A stretch of DNA of 64,000 bases from Candidatus Devosia phytovorans (GCA_029202405.1 CP119312.1:191001-255000), one strand, 5' to 3'. Shown: positions 1-8,798, counted from the stretch's first letter. A program made the numbers and translations. Notes: generated by a model not told the origin, from the sequence alone.

Positions 1-1
1 G

Positions 2-859
2 CGTATCTGGGACTGGGACAGTGCCAAGTCGACGGTGATGGAGGCCTATGGCAAGTTCTCGCCACAGCTGGCCGAGGTTGCCGCGCCCTTCTTTGACAGC
101 GGCTGGATCGATGCCCCGACCTGCGACGGCAAGCTCTCGGGCGCCTTTGCGCATCCGACCGTGCCGAGCGCCCATCCCTATCTGATGCTCAACTATCTTG
201 GCCGCTCGCGCGATATCATGACGCTCGCCCACGAACTGGGTCATGGTGTGCACCAGCGGCTGGCCGCCGCGCAGGGGCCGATCCTCGCCAATACGCCGCT
301 GACCCTGGCCGAAACGGCGTCGGTCTTTGGCGAAATGCTGACCTTCCGGCATCTGCTCAACAACACCACCGACCCGAAGCAGCGCTTCGCGCTCCTGTCC
401 TCCAAAGTGGAAGATATGCTCAATACCGTGGTGCGGCAGATTGCCTTCTACACCTTCGAGCGCAAAGTGCACACGGCGCGCCGCCAGGGCGAACTGCGGA
501 CCGAGGAGATCAATGCCATCTGGCTGGAGGTGCAGAAGGAATCGCTGGGCGAAGCGATCATTGCCAACGAGGGCTATGACATCTTCTGGGCCTATATCCC
601 GCACTTCATCCATTCGCCCTTCTACGTCTATGCCTATGCCTTCGGTGACTGCCTTGTGAACTCGCTTTATGCGCAGTATGAGAAGGCCAGCGAGGGCTTT
701 GCAGAGCGCTATTTCGAGCTGCTCAAGGCTGGGGGAAGCAAGCACCATTCCGAACTGCTCAAGCCGTTCGGGCTGGACGCCAAGGATCCCCAATTCTGGT
801 CGCTGGGCCTTTCCATGATCGAGGGGCTGATCGACGAGCTGGAAGCAACTTCGCCCTGA
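2..859 (+). CDS. M3-family oligoendopeptidase (PepF-like), C-terminal part
   Basis: Zinc metallopeptidase that would degrade cytosolic oligopeptides. The reading frame is open from the first bases of the window, so the start lies upstream and only about 285 residues are present. The zinc-binding HELGH motif is at 230-244, followed about 30 residues later by a conserved Glu region (LAETASVFGEM), which is the usual M3 arrangement of two His and one Glu ligands. The all-helical C-terminal body follows and ends at a normal stop. An internal Met at 35 exists, but the frame clearly continues upstream of it. The family call is firm; the exact subfamily (PepF versus other M3) is inferred. Confidence 0.9.
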   Translation, partial: RIWDWDSAKSTVMEAYGKFSPQLAEVAAPFFDSGWIDAPTCDGKLSGAFAHPTVPSAHPYLMLNYLGRSRDIMTLAHELGHGVHQRLAAAQGPILANTPLTLAETASVFGEMLTFRHLLNNTTDPKQRFALLSSKVEDMLNTVVRQIAFYTFERKVHTARRQGELRTEEINAIWLEVQKESLGEAIIANEGYDIFWAYIPHFIHSPFYVYAYAFGDCLVNSLYAQYEKASEGFAERYFELLKAGGSKHHSELLKPFGLDAKDPQFWSLGLSMIEGLIDELEATSP

Positions 860-919
860 GTGCTTCCCGGGCCGACTTCGGCCCAACGACTTTTGGATGA
901 CTGGACCAACGAGGACGAC

Positions 920-1087
920 ATGGCCACCAAGACCCGCCCCGAACACCATTCCGAACTGCAGGTGGAATCCCCGATGGACTATGCCCAGCACGAGGCGACC
1001 TACAACGGCTTCCTGACCGCAGTGAAGTGGGGGATCGGTTCGATGGCGGTCATAGCCGTCATCCTCTACTTCGTCATCAATCCATAA
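920..1087 (+). CDS. aa3-type cytochrome c oxidase subunit IV
   Basis: A 55-residue protein of the small bacterial subunit IV family, which associates with aa3-type terminal oxidases in the inner membrane. The N-terminal half is hydrophilic (His/Glu-rich, with a YAQHEATYNGF stretch typical of the family) and one transmembrane helix spans about residues 33-53. The ATG at 920 is preceded by GAGGA and is chosen over an upstream in-frame start near 860, which would add a non-conserved segment. It sits alone between the peptidase gene and the transhydrogenase operon; no oxidase subunit genes are nearby. Confidence 0.82.
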   Translation: MATKTRPEHHSELQVESPMDYAQHEATYNGFLTAVKWGIGSMAVIAVILYFVINP

Positions 1088-1118
1088 GTTCAGCGTTCAA
1101 GCAGGCATTCTAACCAAG

Positions 1119-1144
1119 CCTGCCCTCCGGCAGGCGGGCAGGAG
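1119..1144 (+). promoter_or_regulatory. Hairpin overlapping the pntAA ribosome binding site
   Basis: CCTGCCC at 1119-1125 is the perfect complement of GGGCAGG at 1136-1142. The latter overlaps the AGGAG Shine-Dalgarno (1140-1144) that serves the ATG at 1151. A shorter competing stem (CTGCC/GGCAG) lies inside it. Such a hairpin could limit ribosome access, but regulation is inferred only from the geometry. Confidence 0.4.
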
Positions 1145-1150
1145 ACTTTC

Positions 1151-2800
1151 ATGAAAATTGCGATCGTCCGCGAGCGTTTCGAGGGAGAGAACCGCGTCGC
1201 GGCGACCCCCGAAACGGTGGGCAAGCTGATTGCGCTGGGCGCCAGCGTTTCGGTTGAAAAGGGTGCGGGCTTGGGCTCGCGCATTCTCGACAGCGAATAT
1301 GCGGCTGCAGGGGCGACGATCGCACCCAGCGCCGATGCGACGCTCAAGGGGGGCGAGGTCGTGCTGACCGTGCGCCGGCCCGCGGCAGCAACGCTGGGCG
1401 GCGTCGCCAAGGGTGCGCTGGTCATCGGTGCGCTCGACCCCTACGGCAATGACAAGGATGTGGCCGATCTCGCCAAAGCGGGTGTCGCTGCCTTCTCGAT
1501 GGAATTCATGCCGCGCATCACCCGTGCACAGGTGATGGATATCCTCTCCTCACAGGCAAACCTTGCCGGTTACCAGGGTGTCATCGAGGCGGCGGCGGAA
1601 TTTGACCGCGCGCTGCCGATGATGATGACTGCGGCCGGCACGGTGCGTCCCGCCAAGGCCTTCGTCATGGGTGCCGGCGTCGCCGGTCTCCAGGCCATCG
1701 CCACGGCCAAGCGTCTGGGTGCGGTGGTGTCGGCAACCGACGTGCGGCCGGCTGCCAAGGAACAGGTCGAGTCGCTCGGCGGCAAGTTCGTTGCCGTCGA
1801 GGACGAGGAATTCAAGCAGGCCGAAACCGCCGGTGGCTATGCCAAGCAGATGTCGGCCGAATACCAGGCCAAACAGGCCGAACTGACCGCCGCCCATATT
1901 GCCAAGCAGGATATCGTCATCACCACGGCGCTGATCCCGGGCCGTCCGGCACCGCGGCTGATCACCAAGGCCATGGTCGAGAGCATGGCGCCCGGTTCGG
2001 TGATCGTCGATCTGGCGGCCGAGCGCGGCGGCAATGTCGAGCTGACCGTGCCCGGCAAGGTCATCGAGCACAACGGCGTCAAGATCGTCGGCTATACCAA
2101 TGTGCAGGGTCGCATCCCGACCACGGCCAGCCAGCTTTATGCGCGTAATCTCCTGGCCTTTCTCACCACTTTGATCGACGCCAAGGAGAAGAAGCTCGCC
2201 GTCAATTGGGACGATGAGCTGGTCAAGGCGACCGTCCTCACGCGCGATGGTCTGGTCGTGCATCCAAACTTCGTCGGTGCCGCCATGGTCGAAGAGGCCA
2301 AGCCGATCGCAAAGCCAAAGGCTGCGCCCAGGGCGCCGGCTGCCGGCGTGGTGGCCAAGGCGGCTCCAATCAAGACGGGCGCAGCCTCTGCGGTGCCGGC
2401 GAAGAAGCCTGTTGCCAAAAAGGCTGTGGTTGCCGCCATGGCCGATACGCCCAACAAGGCAGCCCCCGGCGTCGAACAGTCGATCCCGGTTGCAGCCGAG
2501 CCAGCCAAGACCCCGGCCAAGCGCGCTGCAGTCAAGAAGGCCGTGGCTTTAGTCGACGCCGCTGCGGCGCCCAAGCCGGTCAAGGCCAAGCCGATCACCA
2601 GGCCGGCCGAGCATGTGGAAGATCACGCGCCAGCGGTTGCGGCAAAGCCTGTAGTTCGCAAGGCCCCTGCCAAAAAGCCGGTGACCAAGCCGGCAGAGGC
2701 CGTTGAAGACCATGCTCCGGCCAAGCAGGTCGTGGCCAAGACGCCGGCTGGCAAAAAGCCTGCCGCCAAAAAGCCCGCGACCCCCAAGGGAGAAAACTAA
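1151..2800 (+). CDS. pntAA: NAD(P) transhydrogenase subunit alpha part 1, with long Lys/Ala/Pro tail
   Basis: NAD(H)-binding domain I of the proton-translocating transhydrogenase, which exchanges hydride between NADH and NADP+ using the proton gradient. Residues 1-380 form the normal family-length protein: an AlaDH/PNT N-terminal domain, then the Rossmann fold with GAGVAG at 174-179 and the usual RIPTTAS stretch near 321. Residues 381-549 are extra: low-complexity Ala, Lys and Pro with a repeated RPAEHVEDHAPA/KPAEAVEDHAPA unit (484-495 and 513-524). The frame is unbroken into the tail and its stop overlaps the pntAB start by one base (TAATG), so the tail is part of the gene. The function of the tail is unknown. 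Confidence 0.95.
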   Translation: MKIAIVRERFEGENRVAATPETVGKLIALGASVSVEKGAGLGSRILDSEYAAAGATIAPSADATLKGGEVVLTVRRPAAATLGGVAKGALVIGALDPYGNDKDVADLAKAGVAAFSMEFMPRITRAQVMDILSSQANLAGYQGVIEAAAEFDRALPMMMTAAGTVRPAKAFVMGAGVAGLQAIATAKRLGAVVSATDVRPAAKEQVESLGGKFVAVEDEEFKQAETAGGYAKQMSAEYQAKQAELTAAHIAKQDIVITTALIPGRPAPRLITKAMVESMAPGSVIVDLAAERGGNVELTVPGKVIEHNGVKIVGYTNVQGRIPTTASQLYARNLLAFLTTLIDAKEKKLAVNWDDELVKATVLTRDGLVVHPNFVGAAMVEEAKPIAKPKAAPRAPAAGVVAKAAPIKTGAASAVPAKKPVAKKAVVAAMADTPNKAAPGVEQSIPVAAEPAKTPAKRAAVKKAVALVDAAAAPKPVKAKPITRPAEHVEDHAPAVAAKPVVRKAPAKKPVTKPAEAVEDHAPAKQVVAKTPAGKKPAAKKPATPKGEN

Positions 2801-3102
2801 TGGAAGCGATCGATCCCTTCACCTTCCGCCTCGCCATTTTCGTGCTGGCGATCTTCGTGGGCTATTTCGTGGTCTGGTCGGTGACGCCGGCCCTGCATAC
2901 GCCGCTGATGAGCGTCACCAATGCGATCTCCTCGGTGATCGTGGTGGGTGCGCTGCTGGCCGTTGGCGTGACATCGATCAGCGAGACCGACTGGCTGTCC
3001 AAGGCTTTTGGCTTCATCGCCCTGGTGTTTGCCAGCGTGAATATTTTCGGGGGCTTCCTCGTTACCCAGCGCATGCTGGCAATGTACAAGAAGAAGGGCT
3101 GA
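2800..3102 (+). CDS. pntAB: NAD(P) transhydrogenase subunit alpha part 2
   Basis: A 100-residue integral membrane protein forming part of the proton channel (domain II) of the transhydrogenase. Three hydrophobic segments are visible, at about residues 8-30, 37-58 and 67-90, including the PLMSVTNAISS stretch characteristic of this subunit. The ATG shares one base with the pntAA stop and the next gene starts four bases after its stop, so the three genes are surely co-transcribed. The split of the alpha subunit into two polypeptides is the usual alphaproteobacterial arrangement, unlike the fused E. coli PntA. Confidence 0.95.
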   Translation: MEAIDPFTFRLAIFVLAIFVGYFVVWSVTPALHTPLMSVTNAISSVIVVGALLAVGVTSISETDWLSKAFGFIALVFASVNIFGGFLVTQRMLAMYKKKG

Positions 3103-3106
3103 CGCC

Positions 3107-4528
3107 ATGATTTCTGCAGATATTGCAGCCCTTCTCTATCTCCTCTCCGGCGTGCTGTTCATCCTGGCGCTGCGCGGTCTTTCCAACCCGCGTTCGGCCC
3201 AGCAGGGCAATCGCTTCGGCATGGTGGGCATGGGAATTGCCATCGTCACCACGCTGGCACTGGCCGCACCGGGCGATTGGCTGAGCTGGCTGCTGATCAT
3301 TGGCGGCGTCGCCATTGGTGGCGGCATCGGCGCCTATATGGCCCGCTCGGTCAAGATGACCGACATGCCCCAGCTCGTTGCGGCCTTCCACTCGCTGGTG
3401 GGCTTGGCTGCGGTCTTCGTGGCGGCGGCGGCGCTCTATGCGCCTGACGCCTTCCACATTGCCGAAGTGGTGGATGGGGTGATCGGCCCGATCCATGCGC
3501 AGGCGCTGGTCGAGATGAGCATTGGTGTCGCCATCGGCGCCTTCACCTTCACCGGCTCGATCATCGCTTTTGCCAAGCTCAACGGCAATATGAGCGGCAA
3601 GCCGATCATCCTGCCGGCGCGCCACGCCATCCATATCGTGCTCGGCATCATCATCGTCGCGCTGGTCTGGGCCTTCACCACGACGGGCGAGCCCTGGCTG
3701 TTCTGGGCGATCACGATCCTGGCCCTGGTGCTGGGCGGGTTGATGATCATCCCGATCGGTGGCGCCGACATGCCCGTCGTCGTCTCGATGCTCAATTCCT
3801 ATTCGGGTTGGGCTGCCGCCGGCATCGGCTTCACGCTGGGCAATACGGCGCTGATCATTACCGGCGCACTGGTCGGCAGCTCGGGCGCAATCCTGAGCTA
3901 CATCATGTGCAAGGCCATGAACCGCAGCTTCATCTCGGTGATCTTGGGCGGCTTCGGTGGCGACAGCGGTGCATCAGCCAGTGCGGCCGAGGACGATCGT
4001 CCGGTCAAGCAGGGTGCGGCAGAAGACGCCGCTTTCCTCATGAAGAATGCCGGCAAGGTCATCATCGTGCCGGGCTATGGCATGGCCGTGGCCCAGGCCC
4101 AGCATGCGCTGCGCGAAATGGCCGACCTGCTCAAGAAGGAAGGCGTTACCGTCAAATATGCCATCCATCCCGTGGCCGGACGCATGCCGGGGCATATGAA
4201 CGTGCTGCTTGCCGAGGCCAATGTGCCCTATGACGAAGTGTTCGAGCTGGAAGATATCAATTCCGAATTCGCCCAGTCCGACGTCGCCTTCGTCATCGGC
4301 GCCAATGACGTGACCAATCCTTCGGCCAAGACCGACAAGACGTCGCCGATCTATGGCATGCCGGTGCTCAATGTCGAGGACGCGGGCACGGTGCTGTTCA
4401 TCAAGCGCGGCATGGCGGCGGGCTATGCGGGCGTGCAGAACGAATTGTTCTACCGCGACAACACGATGATGCTGTTCGGCGATGCCAAGAAGATGACCGA
4501 GGATATCGTCAAGGCACTCGGCCACTAG
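3107..4528 (+). CDS. pntB: NAD(P) transhydrogenase subunit beta
   Basis: A 473-residue subunit with the membrane domain first (about nine hydrophobic segments through residue ~275) and the NADP(H)-binding domain III last. Domain III shows the GYGMAVAQAQ nucleotide-binding loop, HPVAGRMPGHMNVLLAEA, and a GANDVTNP segment that contacts NADP. Length and domain order match the family. It is the last gene of the pntAA-pntAB-pntB operon and is followed directly by a strong intrinsic terminator. The enzyme is expected to supply NADPH. Confidence 0.96.
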   Translation: MISADIAALLYLLSGVLFILALRGLSNPRSAQQGNRFGMVGMGIAIVTTLALAAPGDWLSWLLIIGGVAIGGGIGAYMARSVKMTDMPQLVAAFHSLVGLAAVFVAAAALYAPDAFHIAEVVDGVIGPIHAQALVEMSIGVAIGAFTFTGSIIAFAKLNGNMSGKPIILPARHAIHIVLGIIIVALVWAFTTTGEPWLFWAITILALVLGGLMIIPIGGADMPVVVSMLNSYSGWAAAGIGFTLGNTALIITGALVGSSGAILSYIMCKAMNRSFISVILGGFGGDSGASASAAEDDRPVKQGAAEDAAFLMKNAGKVIIVPGYGMAVAQAQHALREMADLLKKEGVTVKYAIHPVAGRMPGHMNVLLAEANVPYDEVFELEDINSEFAQSDVAFVIGANDVTNPSAKTDKTSPIYGMPVLNVEDAGTVLFIKRGMAAGYAGVQNELFYRDNTMMLFGDAKKMTEDIVKALGH

Positions 4529-4534
4529 AAATCC

Positions 4535-4562
4535 AAAGGCCCGCTTCGGCGGGCCTTTTTCT
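4535..4562 (+). terminator. Intrinsic terminator after pntB
   Basis: A perfect 10-bp GC-rich stem (AAAGGCCCGC / GCGGGCCTTT) with a TTCG loop, running into a T-tract. It lies between convergent genes pntB and slyX. The A-rich 5' flank could let it act on the minus strand too. Confidence 0.9.
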
Positions 4563-4565
4563 TGG

Positions 4566-4772
4566 TCAGTAGTGCGGCGGTGGCGGCTCTGTCGATGGAT
4601 CGGCGATATGCACGCCGGCGCGGACCTGCTCTTCCATCTGATCGAGCTTGCGGGTCAGCAGGTCGATCTGGCGCCATTGCGCGGTGATCGTGCTGTTCAG
4701 CTCTTCAATGGTCTGGTCCTGGAAGGCGATGCGCGTTTCGAGGGCCTCGAGGCGGGAAGTGATATCGCTCAT
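4566..4772 (-). CDS. slyX: SlyX family protein
   Basis: A 68-residue protein predicted to form one coiled coil (heptad pattern over residues 3-52, with LEALETRIAFQDQTIEELN) and ending in the Pro-rich PPPPHY tail seen in SlyX proteins. Its biochemical role is not established in any species. The ATG overlaps the stop of the upstream membrane-protein gene by four bases, placing it last in a three-gene minus-strand unit with two glycosyltransferase-like genes. Confidence 0.85.
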   Translation of the reverse strand: MSDITSRLEALETRIAFQDQTIEELNSTITAQWRQIDLLTRKLDQMEEQVRAGVHIADPSTEPPPPHY

Positions 4773-6346
4773 GCGGGCGCTCCGGGGCGGGGGTCAATCT
4801 GATGGGCCGGGGCGAGGGTCATACAGGGGCCGGTGGGTGCTGGCAAATCGGCGATGCGCTCGTAAACGGTGAAGGGGCCAAGGGTCGATTGCACCCGATA
4901 GGATTGCATCAGGGCGGCAAAGCCCGGTTCGTCCATGAAGAAATCCATGATGCGAAGACCTTCACGGCCCACGCCGGTGCCGTCCTCGATGATGACCCTG
5001 GGCGGATTGCAGGCGAAATCATCGACCGTTTCTCGCCGCATGCGATCGGCCAGCTCGAGTAGGGGGCCACGGAGAGGCTGGCCGGTGGCAAGCTGATCGG
5101 CAATGGTTGGCAGCATCCAGAGGTGGTAGTAGCGGGACGGCCAGATCAGCCCCCATTGATCGAGCATGGGCCAGATCGGGGCGCCCTGCACAGCCAGCAT
5201 GGCGACACTGTCACCCGGCTTGGCTTGCGCGAGCATCCGGTCGGCATAGGGCGCGAAATCGGCGCGAAACGGCCCCTGCAGCAGGGACGGCAGCAAGCCA
5301 ATGATGACGACCAAGGCGGCGGCGAGGCGCTCGCTCCAACGCAGCGGCGGCAGTGACGGCCGCTGGGCAAGATGCAGGACTACAGCCACGAGCAGGGCAC
5401 CCAAGACAGGCAGGGCGTGATTATTCCATCCCTTGAACTGAAGGTAGTAGGCAATCACGCCGGCAGCCGCCACGATGAGCATGGCCTGCACCTGCGGGCT
5501 CAGCTCGCGGCGAAAGTGGAACAGGTAGAGCCCTGCAACGAGCAGCAGCATGTTCATCGAACTGACGAAGATGGCGAGCGTGCTCATGCGCAGATCGCCA
5601 TATGCCAGGCGCAGGGCCGGCACCATGGTGGTCAGGTAATCTGGCGCAAAGACCAGAACCGCTGCGCCATAGCCAAGGGCACCGATCGCGAGGACAAGGG
5701 TTTCTACCCGAACCGGTCGCCAGTAGCGACGCAGGCGCCATAGAAGCCAGGCCTCCAGCGCGATCGGCATCAGTACGAAGTAGTGCTTGAGTGCAAAAAC
5801 CGGTGTTGCCAGAAGCGCCACCGCCAAAGCCATGTGCAGCGATACGGGCCGGCGCTCGGCCCGCGCCGCAATCAGCAAGGCATAGGGAATGCTCGCGATT
5901 ACCACCAGATGTTCGCGCTGACCAAAGTCTGCCAGCGGCACGATGACCATGGCGGCCAGTGACACGAGGTAGAGCGCTGCTCGATGTCTTGCCGGCCAGG
6001 ATGCGGCGAGGCGGGCCATGCAGGCGAGGCTGATCGCGGCGAGCAGGGCGATGGCGAGGGACAAAAGGGTAACGGGCGGCAGCGCCAATCGGGCTGCGAG
6101 CCAGTCGAGCGGTTGGGCCATCCAATACCAGAGCGGCGGATTGACCTCCTGCAGCCAGCTATAGAGGCCCATTCCGGCATTAAGCTGGCGGGCGATCCAG
6201 AACTGCCAGACCACATCGTGCGGAACGGCTATGCCGAAGGTTGCGATGGTTGTGCCGAGCCAGACAGTGGCGGCCAGCCACTCGGGCCAATAGCTGCGCA
6301 GCCCTGCGTGGGCGGAGCGTCCTTCGGCCGATGCCTGCAATGTCAT
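4769..6346 (-). CDS. Polytopic membrane protein, GT-C/GT39-like
   Basis: A 525-residue membrane protein with about ten hydrophobic segments. An acidic first extracytoplasmic loop sits near residue 43 (PHDVVWQFW) and is followed by NPPLWYWMAQP, a layout seen in GT-C lipid-linked sugar transferases such as ArnT and PMT-like proteins. The C-terminal ~130 residues look like a soluble periplasmic domain. Its start overlaps the stop of the upstream GT2 gene by four bases. Inferred role: transfer of a sugar, supplied on a polyprenyl carrier by that GT2 enzyme, to a cell-surface acceptor. Substrate unknown; the family call rests on topology and the loop motif, not on strong similarity. Confidence 0.6.
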   Translation of the reverse strand: MTLQASAEGRSAHAGLRSYWPEWLAATVWLGTTIATFGIAVPHDVVWQFWIARQLNAGMGLYSWLQEVNPPLWYWMAQPLDWLAARLALPPVTLLSLAIALLAAISLACMARLAASWPARHRAALYLVSLAAMVIVPLADFGQREHLVVIASIPYALLIAARAERRPVSLHMALAVALLATPVFALKHYFVLMPIALEAWLLWRLRRYWRPVRVETLVLAIGALGYGAAVLVFAPDYLTTMVPALRLAYGDLRMSTLAIFVSSMNMLLLVAGLYLFHFRRELSPQVQAMLIVAAAGVIAYYLQFKGWNNHALPVLGALLVAVVLHLAQRPSLPPLRWSERLAAALVVIIGLLPSLLQGPFRADFAPYADRMLAQAKPGDSVAMLAVQGAPIWPMLDQWGLIWPSRYYHLWMLPTIADQLATGQPLRGPLLELADRMRRETVDDFACNPPRVIIEDGTGVGREGLRIMDFFMDEPGFAALMQSYRVQSTLGPFTVYERIADLPAPTGPCMTLAPAHQIDPRPGAPA

Positions 6347-7392
6347 GCGCGCAGCACCTGCTTGAGGTTTTCCTGCAGGCCGCGGGCATCCTCGCCGCTG
6401 GCTTCGACAGCGGGCGAGGCGTGGATCTGGTTGATGATGTAGAGCGGCCGGCGCTTGGTCTCCATATACATCCGGCCCAGGTATTCACCGAAAATCCCCA
6501 GTACCAGGAACTGGCCGCTGCCGATGATCAGCACGAGCACCGCCAGGCTGGTCCAGCCGGGCACGGCATGGCCGGTGGCCCAGGAGGCGACGGTGTAGAT
6601 CAGCGCGAAAATACCCATCAGGCCCATGAAGAAGCCGAGATGGGAGGCAAGGCGCAGCGGCACGACGGAAAAACTGGTGACGGCATCGAGCGCCAGCGCG
6701 ATCATCTTGCGCAGGGGATAGTGCGTTTCGCCGGCAAAGCGCGGATCGCGATCGTAGAGAATGGCGGTCTGGCGCAGGCCGAGCCAGCTGACCATGCCGC
6801 GAATGAAGCGGTAGCGCTCCGGCATGGCGTTGAGATGGTCGAGAGCGCGGCGGCTCATCAGGCGGAAATCGCCGGTGTCCATGGCCAGCTTCACATCAAC
6901 CAACTGCTGCAGCAGGCGATAGAAAGCGCGGGCGCTGTTGATCTTGAACCAGCTCTCGCCCTGGCGCGTGCGGCGCTGGCCGAGCACGACATCGGCGCCG
7001 CGGTCCATCTCCTCCATCATCTGCGCCAAAAGCTCGGGCGGATCCTGCAGGTCGGCGTCGAGAATAAGGATGCGTTCGCCAGTGCAGAGTTCGAGGCCGG
7101 CGCTGAGGGCAATCTGGTGACCGTAATTGCGCGCCAGGTCGAGCACGACGACATGCGGGTCGGCAGCGGCCAGCGCCATCAGGCCGTCGAGCGTGCCGTC
7201 GGTCGAGCCGTCGTTGATCAGAACAATCTCGTAGGAGGCGCCAGCAGCAGCCGAGCAGACCAAAGTCACGCGGCGGTGGAATTCCACAAGGCCGGCTTCT
7301 TCGTTGAAGCAGGGCGTGACGATCGACAGGCGTTTTTTGCCCCGCGGCGTCGATGTTGCTTGCATGTCCTGTCCCACCCCTCGTTGCAACAT
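6343..7392 (-). CDS. Glycosyltransferase family 2 (GtrB/DPM-like polyprenyl-phosphate sugar transferase)
   Basis: A 349-residue protein with an N-terminal GT-A domain (SIVTPCFNEE nucleotide-sugar loop, LILDADLQDPPEL as the acidic metal-binding motif, and a later GQRRTR segment) followed by two C-terminal transmembrane helices (about residues 230-310). This matches GtrB/ArnC/DPM1-type enzymes that load a sugar from a nucleotide donor onto polyprenyl phosphate at the cytoplasmic face. It is the first gene of the unit and overlaps the GT-C gene by four bases, so the two probably form a flippase-linked surface-sugar pathway. Confidence 0.85.
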   Translation of the reverse strand: MLQRGVGQDMQATSTPRGKKRLSIVTPCFNEEAGLVEFHRRVTLVCSAAAGASYEIVLINDGSTDGTLDGLMALAAADPHVVVLDLARNYGHQIALSAGLELCTGERILILDADLQDPPELLAQMMEEMDRGADVVLGQRRTRQGESWFKINSARAFYRLLQQLVDVKLAMDTGDFRLMSRRALDHLNAMPERYRFIRGMVSWLGLRQTAILYDRDPRFAGETHYPLRKMIALALDAVTSFSVVPLRLASHLGFFMGLMGIFALIYTVASWATGHAVPGWTSLAVLVLIIGSGQFLVLGIFGEYLGRMYMETKRRPLYIINQIHASPAVEASGEDARGLQENLKQVLRA

Positions 7393-7548
7393 GCAGGCTA
7401 ACCAATGTTTCGTTGCTTTCGCGTAAATCCGGGTTCCATCAATAGTGAATGCAATGAAAACAAGAAGATGTGAGATTGACGTATAGGGAACCCTTTTGCG
7501 GGCATGGCTGTTGCTTTGGCAGGTCTATTCCAGCAACGGGAGCCGAGC

Positions 7549-8091
7549 ATGGCGACCAGCAGAGCCGCAGCAAAACCCTTTCTGTCCCTTCTCGATGCCG
7601 ACCGGCATGATGCCCTGGGCCTCGTGCTGAGCGCGGCGCTGCCGCTGGCGGTTTTCGTCATTGCCAATGGGCTTGCCGAGATCAATGGCATGCTGCCGCT
7701 GTTTTTCTCGCCGCTGGGCCTGCCTGGCTGGGCGGGCGGAGCGCTCTATCTCGCGACATTACCGCTGTTTGGCATTGCACGATGGATGGTTGCGGCGCGC
7801 GGCGATGAGGGTCGCAAGGCTGGCTGGTGGCTGGTGGCGCTGATGGCCGGCACGATTGCCATGCCCTTCCTCGTGGCGCCGCTCGAATCCTTGGCACTGA
7901 CCATTCTGGCCTTTGTGCTGCTGGTGACGGGTCTCAGCGCCTGGGCGAGGGTCGCCAAGGTCGATGGCAAGGCAGCGCTTCTGATGGCGCCGGGCATTGC
8001 CTGGCTGGGCTTCAGTGCCTTTGTCGGCCTCAGCTTTGCTGCAGCCTGGGCACCGCCCTTTGCCGTCACCAACAGCAATTCTGCAGCCTAG
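7549..8091 (+). CDS. Divergent TspO/MBR-family membrane protein
   Basis: A 180-residue protein with about five transmembrane helices. A stretch near residues 51-85 (PLGLPGWAGGALYL then FGIARWMV) resembles the TspO signature of a Pro-rich loop, GxxWxxLY and GIAAW, and the last helix (IAWLGFSAFVGLSFAAAW) resembles the TspO C-terminal helix. The match is weak and from memory. The start at 7549 has a GGGAG ribosome site seven bases upstream and is preferred to an ATG at 7504. TspO proteins bind porphyrins or cholesterol in the membrane; the ligand here is unknown. Confidence 0.5.
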   Translation: MATSRAAAKPFLSLLDADRHDALGLVLSAALPLAVFVIANGLAEINGMLPLFFSPLGLPGWAGGALYLATLPLFGIARWMVAARGDEGRKAGWWLVALMAGTIAMPFLVAPLESLALTILAFVLLVTGLSAWARVAKVDGKAALLMAPGIAWLGFSAFVGLSFAAAWAPPFAVTNSNSAA

Positions 8092-8159
8092 TTACACAAA
8101 GGTGCGTCCTTGCGATTGAGCAATTTCCGCGCCATGTGATGGGCGAACGAGGTTTGCCC

Positions 8160-8798
8160 ATGTCCAGAATGCTCAAGATCGACGTGTTTACCGATGTTGT
8201 CTGCCCGTGGTGCCTGGTTGGTTCCGCGCGGCTCGACACGGCAATTGCCGCCCTGCCTGACGATGTCGAGGTCGTGGTCGAGAACCATCCCTTCTATCTC
8301 GATCCGAATACGCCGGCCGAAGGCGTCGTCGTGGCCGACATGCTGCGCGAAAAGTATGGCAAGGATCCCAAAGAGATGTGGGAGCGGGTCGAGAGCGAGG
8401 CCAAAAAGGCTGGCATTGATCTTGATCTCAGCCAGCAGCCGCGCATGTTCCCCACCAGGAAGGTGCATACGATCACCCGCCTCGCCAAGCCGCTCGGCAT
8501 CCAGCACGAGATGGCCAATGCCATTGCCAATGCCTATTTTCTCGAGCACCGCCAGGTGAACGACGACAATGTGCTGGCCGATATTGCCGTGGAATTCGGC
8601 TTCGATCGCGGCGATGCGCTTGACGCGATGAATGACGAGAACGAGCTGGCGATCACCGAACAGCTGGCCAATGACGCAGCGGCGCAAGGCATTCGCGGCG
8701 TGCCTTTCTTTGTCTTTGGCGAGAAATATGCCCTGTCGGGTGCGCAGCCCGACGAGGTCTTTGAGCGGGCGCTGCAGCAGACCATCAGCGAGCTTTAG
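8160..8798 (+). CDS. DsbA-family thioredoxin-fold oxidoreductase (FrnE-like)
   Basis: A 212-residue protein with the active site CPWC at residues 15-18, followed by the inserted helical domain typical of FrnE/2-hydroxychromene-2-carboxylate-isomerase-like proteins and the cis-Pro segment IRGVPFFVF near the end (GVP motif). No signal peptide is present, so it should be cytoplasmic. The ATG at 8160 has an ACGAGG ribosome site. The frame is open for about 110 codons upstream, but that part overlaps the previous gene in another frame and is not coding. Confidence 0.88.
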   Translation: MSRMLKIDVFTDVVCPWCLVGSARLDTAIAALPDDVEVVVENHPFYLDPNTPAEGVVVADMLREKYGKDPKEMWERVESEAKKAGIDLDLSQQPRMFPTRKVHTITRLAKPLGIQHEMANAIANAYFLEHRQVNDDNVLADIAVEFGFDRGDALDAMNDENELAITEQLANDAAAQGIRGVPFFVFGEKYALSGAQPDEVFERALQQTISEL

